Below, piece by piece: positions 7,514 through 14,812 of a stretch of DNA of 33,058 nucleotides (positions within the stretch are counted from its first letter, which is position 1; every line of letters starts with the position of its first letter). Source of the stretch: RECG01 sp964444805. GTDB taxonomy: Bacteria; Bacillota_I; Bacilli_A; Acholeplasmatales; Acholeplasmataceae. The position numbers and the translations under genes are program-made. The stretch spans positions 1 to 33,058 of the forward strand of contig CAYUIK010000041.1 in NCBI GenBank assembly GCA_964444805.1. The letters are read 5' to 3'. The notes under the pieces are model-generated. The model did no database searches. It saw only the letters and a program-made list of their open reading frames with translations, and was not told the origin of the DNA.

Positions 7514-8395
7514 TTATTTGGCGATCTTTTTGGTCATGCGTCGATAACTCAAACTGAGAAACACGAGCGCGAGCACACCCGATAAAAGCATGATCAAAAA
7601 GAGCGGTACGTCGTAGCCGATGATTCCGATCTCATTGGTCCCGTAGGACAGACGAATCGATTCCATCGCTTCGGGTGGAAACTTTTCTTCAATGATCCTA
7701 TAGGGTTCTTGCAAGAGCACGTTTCGCAAGATGATCGTCATGTGCGTAAAAGGAACGAAGGATGCGACATGCGTCATCGCCTTACCGAGAATGAAGAGAG
7801 GCATATAGATCCCGGACACGAACCCGATGAACGTCCCCAAAACACCGGAAAGGGTACCGAAGGCGTTGACCGACTTCAAGAGCGTCGTCAGATAGATCAT
7901 GAACGACGAGGATATGAGCGTAAAGAGCAAAATATAACCGGAGGCCGCGAGGATCGTCCAAAAAGGATACCAGTATCCACCCATCATGCCGACATAGAGA
8001 ATCGTCAGCCCCCACATGAGCAGAGAAAGGACACCTGTCACGAGAATCGCTGCAATATAATAACTCAAAATGAGCTTGTACCTACGAACGGGTGTGACTA
8101 AAAATCCGTCGAGCTTATGCTGTTCCAAGTCCATGATGATGTTCCCCATCATACCGAGCGAAAGCGATACCGTATTGATGACGAGAATACCGCCCATCAT
8201 GATGCCAATCGTCAGATACGTCTTGAGTCCTTCATCGAGCTGTTCCATTTCGGTCCCACTCGTATATTGCTGACCGATAAAAAGGAAGTAGAGGGCGAGC
8301 ATGATCAAAATGCTGAGAAAGGAAAAGAAAACAGCGGCTCGATCTCTTAAAAAGCGTAACATGTGTCGTTTAATCAGACAAACGAGATCATACAT
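7514..8395 (-). CDS. ABC-2 type exporter permease
   Basis: A 293-residue integral membrane protein with six predicted helices: one near residues 20-45 and a block from about 85 to 235, with the last at about 265-285. It fits the ABC-2 permease pattern of drug, lipid or sodium exporters. The ATG at 8395 has GGAGGTG 7-8 bases upstream and overlaps the ATPase stop by 8 bases, so the pair is translationally coupled. The frame extends 11 codons further, but that part is inside the ATPase gene and without a ribosome site. The substrate cannot be read from the sequence. Confidence 0.88.
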   Translation of the reverse strand: MYDLVCLIKRHMLRFLRDRAAVFFSFLSILIMLALYFLFIGQQYTSGTEMEQLDEGLKTYLTIGIMMGGILVINTVSLSLGMMGNIIMDLEQHKLDGFLVTPVRRYKLILSYYIAAILVTGVLSLLMWGLTILYVGMMGGYWYPFWTILAASGYILLFTLISSSFMIYLTTLLKSVNAFGTLSGVLGTFIGFVSGIYMPLFILGKAMTHVASFVPFTHMTIILRNVLLQEPYRIIEEKFPPEAMESIRLSYGTNEIGIIGYDVPLFLIMLLSGVLALVFLSLSYRRMTKKIAK

Positions 8396-9293
8396 GCTTT
8401 TCACCTCCGATGACCTGAAGGAAGACATCGTCCATCGATCCCTTGATGACTTCGAACTGTCGAATGTTGGTCTTCAGTATTTCGATCAGGGCGATCGCAT
8501 CCGCGGCATCCGCGACCGTGACGACATACTGATCGGCGATTTTCACGTATGCCCGCTTTTTGTCTTCGAGTAAGCGAACCAGTAATTCCTTATCGTTGGG
8601 AACGACTTTCAAACGGTCGTAACTGTAGCGATCCTTAAGCGTCGCCGGTGTCCCCTCGGCCACGATTTCACCCTTGTTAATGATGACGACATGGTCGGCG
8701 TTCGCCGCTTCTTCCATGTAGTGCGTCGTCAAAAAGATCGTCAAGTGATCCCTTTGACGCAAATCGTCGATGACGCCCCACACGACTTGTCTCGTCTCAG
8801 GGTCAAGTCCGGTCGTCGGCTCATCGAGCAAAAGGATTTCCGGATTCGAAAAGAGTGCTCGAGCGATTTCCGCGCGTCTCTTCTGTCCACCGGATAGCGT
8901 CTTGAACCGTTGGTTCGCGAAATCGCTCATATTGAGATATGCGCATAATTGCTCATAACGCTCCAGCACACGCGCGCGATCATTCATATAGAGCGCTCCG
9001 CGATAGAGCAAATTTTCTTTGACCGTTAGGTCGTCATCAAGAACGTTTTCTTGAAAAACGACACCGATCTTCGTGCGAAAATAGGCGTGATCCGCGCGAT
9101 CATTCAAGTAAACGGATCCCGAATTCGCATCCAAAAGGGTCGTCATGATGTTAATCGTCGTCGATTTTCCCGCACCGTTCGGCCCGAGAAACGCGAACAA
9201 ACTGCCTCGTTTGACTTCGAACGAAATATCGTTCACAGCGAGAACGTCGCCATACGTCTTAACGAGGTTTTCAACACGTACAATACTGTCCAT
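8388..9293 (-). CDS. ABC-2 exporter ATP-binding protein (DrrA/CcmA/NatA group)
   Basis: A 301-residue ABC ATPase with Walker A GPNGAGKST (37-45), Q loop VVFQENVL, signature LSGGQ (133-137), Walker B ILLLDE (153-158) and switch His191 in TTHYMEEA. The NGAGKSTTI wording and the 80-residue C-terminal extension ending in DDVFLQV are typical of the DrrA-like exporter class. The ATG at 9293 has GGAGG five bases upstream. It is the first gene of a two-gene operon with the permease and is driven by the leftward promoter at 9339-9366. Possible exports include drugs, antimicrobial peptides, lipids or sodium. Confidence 0.92.
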   Translation of the reverse strand: MDSIVRVENLVKTYGDVLAVNDISFEVKRGSLFAFLGPNGAGKSTTINIMTTLLDANSGSVYLNDRADHAYFRTKIGVVFQENVLDDDLTVKENLLYRGALYMNDRARVLERYEQLCAYLNMSDFANQRFKTLSGGQKRRAEIARALFSNPEILLLDEPTTGLDPETRQVVWGVIDDLRQRDHLTIFLTTHYMEEAANADHVVIINKGEIVAEGTPATLKDRYSYDRLKVVPNDKELLVRLLEDKKRAYVKIADQYVVTVADAADAIALIEILKTNIRQFEVIKGSMDDVFLQVIGGEKHV

Positions 9294-9338
9294 ATAGCCT
9301 CCAATACTTCATCTATCGTAGTAGAAAAATTCAAAAAC

Positions 9339-9366
9339 AGTATACCATAGAAATCACGTCTGTCAA
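9339..9366 (-). promoter_or_regulatory. Leftward promoter of the ABC exporter operon
   Basis: On the minus strand TTGACA (9361-9366), a 16-base spacer and TATACT (9339-9344) lie 46 bases before the ATPase ATG. The first 17 bases match the rightward hsp20 promoter at 16 of 17 positions. Confidence 0.75.
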
Positions 9367-9426
9367 CCATGCATCCGCTAAAAAAATGTGATTTTTTTGG
9401 TCAACCCCCTTGACAGACATGATTTC
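9350..9426. repeat. Inverted duplication of a promoter around an A7-N5-T7 centre
   Basis: The 17-mer at 9410-9426 (TTGACAGACATGATTTC) recurs inverted at 9350-9366 with one change (A to G). The centre of this pair (9388) falls within one base of the centre of a second inverted repeat, seven A and seven T around TGTGA (9380-9398). The whole intergenic region is therefore quasi-palindromic and carries two outward-facing promoters. Confidence 0.85.
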
Positions 9427-9438
9427 CAATGTTACAAT
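9410..9438 (+). promoter_or_regulatory. hsp20 promoter
   Basis: A consensus TTGACA (9410-9415), a 17-base spacer and TACAAT (9433-9438) lie directly ahead of the CIRCE-like operator. This is a strong housekeeping-type promoter that fits control by a repressor. Confidence 0.9.
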
Positions 9439-9448
9439 ATAGTTGAAA

Positions 9449-9473
9449 TGGCACTCGATATATATGAGTGCCA
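9449..9473 (+). promoter_or_regulatory. CIRCE-type operator (HrcA site)
   Basis: TGGCACTC (9449-9456), nine bases and GAGTGCCA (9466-9473) match the arm-N9-arm design of CIRCE (consensus GCACTC-N9-GAGTGC at the core). It starts 10 bases after the -10 box and ends just before the AAGGAGG site, where HrcA binding blocks transcription. HrcA itself is not encoded in the window. Confidence 0.88.
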
Positions 9474-9494
9474 AAAATCAAAGGAGGCGAAATC

Positions 9495-9926
9495 ATGTTT
9501 GGTTTAACACCATACAACCGTAATGCGTTGAGCCGCAATAGACGCGACCGCGTCGAGGACTTCCTGTCCGATTTCTTCTCTGATCCGTTCTTACCCCTGA
9601 AAAGCGACACGTTCAAACTCGATGTCAAGGAAAAGGACGGAGCCTACCTGATCGAGGCGGATCTTCCCGGCATTGACAAGAAAGACATCGAACTCTACTA
9701 TCAGGAAGGCAGCCTGACGATCGCCATTAACCACACGGAAGAAAAAGAAGACGAACAGGAAAACTATGTCCACCGGGAACGTCGTCAGGCGCACATGACA
9801 AGAACCTTGAATCTTGGCGACCTGAAGAGCGATGAGATCGAGGCGGACCTGAAGGATGGCGTGCTGACGATCAAAGCGCCAAAAGCGGATGAAATCGAGA
9901 ACAAGAAGCGCATAGCAATCAAATAG
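9495..9926 (+). CDS. Hsp20 / alpha-crystallin small heat-shock protein
   Basis: A 143-residue ATP-independent chaperone that holds unfolding proteins in oligomers. The alpha-crystallin domain covers about 37-130, with the typical strands YLIEADLPGIDKKDIEL and the LKDGVLTIKAPK segment. The C-terminal tail ends in RIAIK, which contains the I-x-I motif used for oligomer assembly. The N-terminal arm is rich in Arg, Asn and Phe. The ATG at 9495 has AAGGAGG seven bases upstream. The frame extends nine codons further, but those cross the operator and are not used. It is a single-gene unit with its own promoter, CIRCE operator and terminator, so heat induction through HrcA is likely. Confidence 0.96.
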   Translation: MFGLTPYNRNALSRNRRDRVEDFLSDFFSDPFLPLKSDTFKLDVKEKDGAYLIEADLPGIDKKDIELYYQEGSLTIAINHTEEKEDEQENYVHRERRQAHMTRTLNLGDLKSDEIEADLKDGVLTIKAPKADEIENKKRIAIK

Positions 9927-9932
9927 CGGCTC

Positions 9933-9965
9933 AAAAAAAGGGATCCCTGGATGGTCCCTTTTTTT
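9933..9965. terminator. Bidirectional terminator between hsp20 and the gamma-glutamyltransferase gene
   Basis: A7-GGGA (9933-9943) pairs with TCCC-T7 (9955-9965), and inner CC/GG pairs close the loop. The symmetric A and T runs serve both convergent genes, whose stops are 42 bases apart. Confidence 0.9.
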
Positions 9966-9968
9966 ATG

Positions 9969-11540
9969 CTATTCATAGGCGATAAATCCCTCACAACGTC
10001 TTTCGGTACCGGCCAGATAGCCTTCTTTCGTACGAAGAATGACCTGGCCCCGTCCGAACCCGCCTTTTGCCGAATCGATCCAGATGTCATGACCACGTCG
10101 CACGAGATCTTCACGCATGTCTTTGGGGAAAGACGGTTCGACCGCGACCCGTTTTTCCGCATCAAAGCGGAACCGCGCAGCGTCAAGTGCCGCTTGGGGA
10201 TCCATTTGGAAATCGAACATGTTCATAAGTAGTTGAACGTGACCCTGCGGCTGCATGAAGCCACCCATGACGCCAAAGGGTCCAACCGGTTTCCCTTCTT
10301 TCATCAGGAAACCGGGAATAATCGTATGATAGGTTTTCTTCTTGGGCGCGAGACAGTTGGCATGATTCGAATCGAGTCGAAACGTATGTCCTCTGTTTTG
10401 CATGGATATGCCGGTATGATCGATGACGATTCCGCTACCGAAACCCATATAGTTGCTTTGGATGAAGGAAACCATGTTTCCCTCTTCGTCCGCCGTTGCG
10501 AGGTAGACCGTTCCCCCGTTTTTATAATCGATCGGTTCATAGGATTTCGCCTTTAATCCGATTTCGCCTTGCCGCATCCTACGATAGGAGTCGCTTAAGA
10601 GAAAGGACGGGTTCACCCGCATGAAATTCGGATCCGTTACGTATTCGAGCGTGTCGGAAAAAGCGACCTTGAGCGCTTCGATCTGATCGTGAACGGCGTG
10701 CTCAGGTTGCGGGTAGTTGCCGTTTTGAAGAAGATTGAGTGCCATCAAAGCCGTAATACCCTGACCGTTAGGCGGTAGTTCGAACACGTCATAACCACGA
10801 TAACGCAAGCTAAGGGGTTCAACGAACTCGGGTTCAAAGGACTTGAGATCATGCGCGTCGATGAAACCGTCGTGCCTTTCCATGAACGACACGATCTTGG
10901 AAGCGAGCTCTCCCTCATAGAAACTTTTCGCGTCCGTTTCTGCGATGCTTTCGAGCGTTCGCGCGAGATCTTCGCTCGAAAACACGTCGCCCGAGCGATA
11001 GAGTTTCCCGTGATCGGTGAAGACCTCAAAAAAGTGCTTATACGCTTCGCCAAAATTGACTTCACGATAATGTTTGATGGCGTGCTCAAAAAAATGCCCG
11101 GTCGTCTTTCCAATGACATATCCATTTCTAGCGAGATCGATGGCGGGCTTCAGGACATCCTTGAGTTTGAGATTGCCAAAGCGTTCGAGTAATACCTGCC
11201 ACCCTTTGGGCGTACCGGGAACGGTGATCGGCAGAACCCCGTGCTTGGGCATCTCTGAAAAACCCCGGGATTTCACCTTCTCGATCGTGATGTTCCTGGA
11301 ACTCGGACCACTGCTATTGAGTCCGTGCAGTTTACCTTTCGCATAGACGATGGCAAAACAGTCGCTACCGATTCCATTGCTCGTCGGTTCGACGACGGTA
11401 AGCGCCGCTGCCGTCGCGACGGCGGCATCGATGGCGTTTCCACCCTGTTTCATAATGGAAAGACCCGCTTCTGCGGCGTATCGCTCACTGGTCGCTACGA
11501 CGCGTCTGGCGGCAAGCACAGGTTTTTTACGGTCGTTCAA
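9969..11540 (-). CDS. Gamma-glutamyltransferase family protein, cytoplasmic (YwrD-like)
   Basis: An Ntn-hydrolase of 523 residues that transfers or hydrolyses gamma-glutamyl groups, as in glutathione or gamma-glutamyl peptides. The family matures by self-cleavage before a catalytic Thr. Here that is Thr344 in NGGTVYLATAD, where the downstream small subunit begins. Other family marks are GGNAIDAAVA near the start, the NSSGPSS and PGTPKGW segments, and GPFGVMGGFMQPQGHVQ in the small subunit. There is no signal peptide, unlike secreted GGT, so the enzyme should be cytoplasmic. The start is chosen as TTG 11540 with GGAGGAG seven bases upstream. The ATG at 11567 overlaps the arsC stop and has no ribosome site. 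It follows arsC in the same operon. Confidence 0.9.
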   Translation of the reverse strand: MNDRKKPVLAARRVVATSERYAAEAGLSIMKQGGNAIDAAVATAAALTVVEPTSNGIGSDCFAIVYAKGKLHGLNSSGPSSRNITIEKVKSRGFSEMPKHGVLPITVPGTPKGWQVLLERFGNLKLKDVLKPAIDLARNGYVIGKTTGHFFEHAIKHYREVNFGEAYKHFFEVFTDHGKLYRSGDVFSSEDLARTLESIAETDAKSFYEGELASKIVSFMERHDGFIDAHDLKSFEPEFVEPLSLRYRGYDVFELPPNGQGITALMALNLLQNGNYPQPEHAVHDQIEALKVAFSDTLEYVTDPNFMRVNPSFLLSDSYRRMRQGEIGLKAKSYEPIDYKNGGTVYLATADEEGNMVSFIQSNYMGFGSGIVIDHTGISMQNRGHTFRLDSNHANCLAPKKKTYHTIIPGFLMKEGKPVGPFGVMGGFMQPQGHVQLLMNMFDFQMDPQAALDAARFRFDAEKRVAVEPSFPKDMREDLVRRGHDIWIDSAKGGFGRGQVILRTKEGYLAGTERRCEGFIAYE

Positions 11541-11559
11541 ACGATCACTCCTCCTACGT

Positions 11560-11979
11560 TCATTCAATCACGATCTCTCGTTTTTCAATGCGTTCCTGCA
11601 AAGATCGGATCTTTTCCTCAATGAGACGCGCCGTTTCATAAAAAGCTTCATCGGGCAACCCGGAAGGATCGTCTAATCCCCAGTCCTCGCGATGCTGACA
11701 AGGAATAAAGGGACACTCGACGTTGCAGCCCATCGTCACGAGGACATCGATTTCCTGCGGCAAGTCGTCGACGAGCTTGGACGTTTGCGTCTGGTTCATG
11801 TCGACACCATAGAGTTCTTTGATGATCCGAACGGCATCCTGATTGATCATCGGTTTGGTCTCGGTTCCTCCGCTGTAGGGTTCAAAGAACTCCGGTGCGA
11901 GTATTTTCGACATGGCTTCCGCCATTTGACTGCGGCAACTATTGTGGACGCAGACATAGGCGACACGGATTTTTTTCAT
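11560..11979 (-). CDS. arsC: Thioredoxin-type arsenate reductase (ArsC, LMW-PTP fold)
   Basis: A 139-residue protein of the low-molecular-weight phosphatase fold. The P-loop is C-x5-R at CVHNSCR (Cys10 to Arg16). A Cys-rich segment follows at MGCNVECPFIPC, which supplies the resolving cysteines of thioredoxin-coupled ArsC, and then the family motif DWGLDDPSG. It reduces arsenate to arsenite through a disulfide relay. GGGAG stands seven bases before the ATG. No arsR, arsB or acr3 is adjacent. Instead gamma-glutamyltransferase follows 19 bases later, which hints at a thiol-related role. A protein-tyrosine-phosphatase role is less likely given the extra cysteines. Confidence 0.88.
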   Translation of the reverse strand: MKKIRVAYVCVHNSCRSQMAEAMSKILAPEFFEPYSGGTETKPMINQDAVRIIKELYGVDMNQTQTSKLVDDLPQEIDVLVTMGCNVECPFIPCQHREDWGLDDPSGLPDEAFYETARLIEEKIRSLQERIEKREIVIE

Positions 11980-12020
11980 GTGGTTTTCTCCCTTCCTTAG
12001 ACACGGTTCATATCAACACG

Positions 12021-12037
12021 GATGACGAAACGTCATC
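12021..12037. promoter_or_regulatory. 17-bp palindrome in the arsC leader, possible operator
   Basis: GATGACG-AAA-CGTCATC is a perfect inverted repeat 42 bases upstream of the arsC ATG. A -10-like TAAAAT lies just upstream on the minus strand, without a clear -35. It could bind a dimeric repressor or fold as a leader hairpin. No regulator gene is adjacent. Confidence 0.35.
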
Positions 12038-12183
12038 TCGTTTTCTTCATTTTATCATGGTCGGCGATGAGAACGCGGGAAATACACCCCTTTTATGCCG
12101 TTTTTACCAAATACTTACGCCTTCTTCACTTGTAAGATATCGAACCCACATGGCGCCCAAAAAAGACATTCCCGCGATATCCG

Positions 12184-12212
12184 TTGTATCCGTAATCATC
12201 CTATGTTAAAAT
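12184..12212 (+). promoter_or_regulatory. Promoter of the 584-residue membrane protein gene
   Basis: TTGTAT (12184-12189), a 17-base spacer and TAAAAT (12207-12212) lie 43 bases ahead of the ATG. Confidence 0.6.
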
Positions 12213-12255
12213 GTGCTTTAGACACGAAAGGATTCATTAAAAGGGAGGAACCACC

Positions 12256-14010
12256 ATGTTCGACATCTTTACGATCATACCCCTGTTCTTTTTTCTGGGT
12301 GCGAGCTATCTTTTCAACCAAAAGAAACGATCGCTTTCGCACGGCAGACTCATCCTCGTATCGTCCCTCGAAGCGGTTTTGTCCTATTTGCTCGCCTATA
12401 TCCTCTTTTTCGAAGGGTATTATAACTTTTTCTTCTCCTTTTTCCTCATGCTCATCCTCATGTTATCGGTGGCGATCGTCCTCTTTTGGCTCGAGGAGAA
12501 CCGCAATGAACTGCTCGACCTTCAGATCGAAACGATCAAGAATACGCTTGTCATCTTCACGTTGACTTTTTTGCCTTTCTACGTCTTTTTAACGATTTTC
12601 CGCTTTCAACCGGCGCTCTTACAAGTCTTCTATGCGCTCGTCTTGACGACCATCGTCTATCTTTTGCACATCCCCCTGCAAAGACTGTTCAGTCCGCTTT
12701 GGACGTTCATCGTCGATTTTATCGACAATACGTTCGCCGCGAAGTTCGTCGCGCTCTGGCTCATCATCGTCTTAGCGACGGCATCGGTCGCTCTCTTCGA
12801 TTTCCCGAGCGAACGGATCAAAGCGACGTTGAACTTGTCCGACCACGTCAACTATTTCACATATGACGGCTACGAGACGGACCTGAAAAACCATTTCCGG
12901 GCCGAAGAAGACACGCGCATCGTTCTCGCTGACACCATCAAGACAAAACGCGTAAACGACTATTGGACCACCGCGGATACGATTTTCCTCTATACCTATG
13001 AAAACGAGGTCCTGGCGATCGATCGAGCAAGTAAAAAGATGCTCTACACGAAGTCGCTCGGAACACTCGATGACTATGGCACGGTCTTCAGTCAACAGAA
13101 CATGCGTTATAACTTCTTTACCGAAAACGAATCGCTCTACGTCTTCGCTAAGACCGGCCTTTTCCACATCGATCGTGACGGTTTTTCCACCCTCACGAAC
13201 GACTTGACCTTTTTCAACGCGCGCCTGTTCTATGATGAGGAAGACGTGTCTTTTTTAAGACAAATCGGCCCGACGACCTATGAAATCCAGGTGCTCGACT
13301 CGGGTACACTAAGATCGAGTCGAACGATCGAAACCGCGGATACCGAAATCGAAAAACCCATCGTCATCAGCGAACGTCTCTTCGAACAAAAGGACGGTTT
13401 CTATCACTTCGCTGAGGATCGTCGTTATCCGATCGAAGATGACGTCATCACCCTCTTTGACCATCAAACCATGACGATGACCTACATCGCGAATACCAAG
13501 TACCAGACATCCGCGATCAAGGATATCACGATCAAAGCGATCGACAAAGAGGGAAACGAACAAAGCGAGACCTTCAACAAGCGCTATGACTTAACCGGAA
13601 TCATCGCCGGTGATCATTATTATCTGACCAATTTCGAGGAGGGAATCGAGCGCATCGACATCATCGATTCAAGTCTTTTAGCTACCGCCATTCATCGACC
13701 GATCGTAAGCGAACCGCTCTGGTTCTCCCATGCGATTCTAAGCGCATACATCTCGACGATAAAAAACAGCGACGCATCGTTGGAATACTTGCAAGTCGAA
13801 TCATCGGCCGATCGTACTTACCTGACCATCCGAACATTGAATGAAGAAGAAACCGGACTCGACCTTCCTTTTTACAGCCACTACCAACCGCTAATCTTTT
13901 TGGCGATCGTGGTTGCCATGCTGCTGCCCGTCACGGACAACAGACAATACATCACGTTTGTCGGATTCGATCACTTGCGGACGAAAAAGGATGCGGCATC
14001 AGCGAAATGA
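12256..14010 (+). CDS. Unknown polytopic membrane protein with a large external domain
   Basis: No known family is recognised. The 584 residues begin with six hydrophobic segments (about 2-19, 31-52, 57-77, 92-113, 119-140 and 162-182). These are followed by about 360 soluble residues (190-545), then one last helix (about 547-566) and a short basic tail. The soluble part is rich in short beta-strand-like repeats, such as IFLYTYENEVLAID, NESLYVFAKTGLFHID and HYYLTNFEEGIERID. This pattern is reminiscent of beta-propeller (PQQ or WD-like) blades. GGGAGG stands seven bases before the ATG. The gene is alone, with its own promoter, and it ends 6 bases from a convergent gene. A surface sensor or envelope-assembly role is only a guess. 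Confidence 0.8.
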   Translation: MFDIFTIIPLFFFLGASYLFNQKKRSLSHGRLILVSSLEAVLSYLLAYILFFEGYYNFFFSFFLMLILMLSVAIVLFWLEENRNELLDLQIETIKNTLVIFTLTFLPFYVFLTIFRFQPALLQVFYALVLTTIVYLLHIPLQRLFSPLWTFIVDFIDNTFAAKFVALWLIIVLATASVALFDFPSERIKATLNLSDHVNYFTYDGYETDLKNHFRAEEDTRIVLADTIKTKRVNDYWTTADTIFLYTYENEVLAIDRASKKMLYTKSLGTLDDYGTVFSQQNMRYNFFTENESLYVFAKTGLFHIDRDGFSTLTNDLTFFNARLFYDEEDVSFLRQIGPTTYEIQVLDSGTLRSSRTIETADTEIEKPIVISERLFEQKDGFYHFAEDRRYPIEDDVITLFDHQTMTMTYIANTKYQTSAIKDITIKAIDKEGNEQSETFNKRYDLTGIIAGDHYYLTNFEEGIERIDIIDSSLLATAIHRPIVSEPLWFSHAILSAYISTIKNSDASLEYLQVESSADRTYLTIRTLNEEETGLDLPFYSHYQPLIFLAIVVAMLLPVTDNRQYITFVGFDHLRTKKDAASAK

Positions 14011-14022
14011 AACGTTTCATTT
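14005..14022. repeat. 18-bp palindrome holding both stop codons of two convergent genes
   Basis: AAATGAAACGTTTCATTT is perfectly self-complementary. The TGA at 14008-14010 ends the rightward gene and the mirror TGA (tca, 14017-14019) ends the leftward dehydrogenase gene. It is the only dyad between them and may act as a weak shared terminator or a protein site. Confidence 0.75.
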
Positions 14023-14769
14023 GGGCATGATTCGATTAAATGTGCGCGTCTCTCGTTTGACATAGAGCTTAAAAAACCAGGGAAAGAGTTTATACCCGTA
14101 TTGGAAGAGCTTAGATGGAAAGATATGTTTTCGATTCCTTTTGAGGCCTTTGAGCATGACGCGGGCGACGTGTGCACTCGTTTGAACCGGCCAAGGTTTA
14201 TGTTCCTGTCCGGCCCGCACGAAAAACTTCGTCTCCGTCGCAACCGGATAGACCGCCTGAAGGTGTTGTCCGCCTTCCATCTCCAGCCGAAAACTGTCCA
14301 TGAAGCCGCGTAAAGCTGCTTTCGTACCGCCGTATAAGGCATAGCCCGGCATCGCGAGGAAACTGACCGCGCTCTGTGTCGCCATGAAGTTGAACGGTTT
14401 TTTTCCCTGGATTTCCTTCATCTTGACCGCACTATACATGATTGAGAGCGCATTTAAAGCAAAAATCTTTTCGAGATGATCATAAGAAGCCGCGGTTAAA
14501 CGCTCGTAATAGGTAAACCCGGCATTGGCGATAAAAGCGTCGATTCGCCCGTGGGTTTGAAGGGCAAAGTCGAAGAGCTCGTCGACGGACTTGTGATCGG
14601 AAAGATCGATGTTTTTCTTGATCAGGCGTTCGTGTTCCAGACCATCGGATTCGATCGATCGTGACGCCGCGATGACATAGGCGCCTTCTTTCAAAAGTAA
14701 TAACATGAGCTCGCGACCGATGCCGCTCGATGCCCCTGTCAATAAAATGACGTGATCCTTGATAATCAT
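14017..14769 (-). CDS. Short-chain dehydrogenase/reductase (SDR)
   Basis: A 250-residue classical SDR oxidoreductase. The NAD(P)-binding motif TGASSGIG is at 11-18 and NAG at 82-84. The catalytic set is Ser133, Tyr146 and Lys150 in YGGTK. The C-terminal 40 residues are basic and hydrophobic (LFQYGYKLFPWFFKLYVKRE), which suggests membrane association and perhaps a lipid substrate. The start is the ATG at 14769 with AAGGAGG upstream. The longer frame overlaps the MFS gene and has no ribosome site. It lies 43 bases after the MFS transporter gene and is probably cotranscribed with it. The substrate is unknown. Confidence 0.9.
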   Translation of the reverse strand: MIIKDHVILLTGASSGIGRELMLLLLKEGAYVIAASRSIESDGLEHERLIKKNIDLSDHKSVDELFDFALQTHGRIDAFIANAGFTYYERLTAASYDHLEKIFALNALSIMYSAVKMKEIQGKKPFNFMATQSAVSFLAMPGYALYGGTKAALRGFMDSFRLEMEGGQHLQAVYPVATETKFFVRAGQEHKPWPVQTSAHVARVMLKGLKRNRKHIFPSKLFQYGYKLFPWFFKLYVKRETRTFNRIMPK

Positions 14770-14812
14770 GATATGCCTCCTTCTTTTTTTTTCTTCTATG
14801 CGCACAAAACGA

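Noticed and set aside
9391..9415. CtsR-type heat-shock operator (GGTCAAA repeats) near the hsp20 promoter
   Set aside because: Only one GGTCAA is present, with no tandem copy at the right spacing, whereas the CIRCE dyad is complete.
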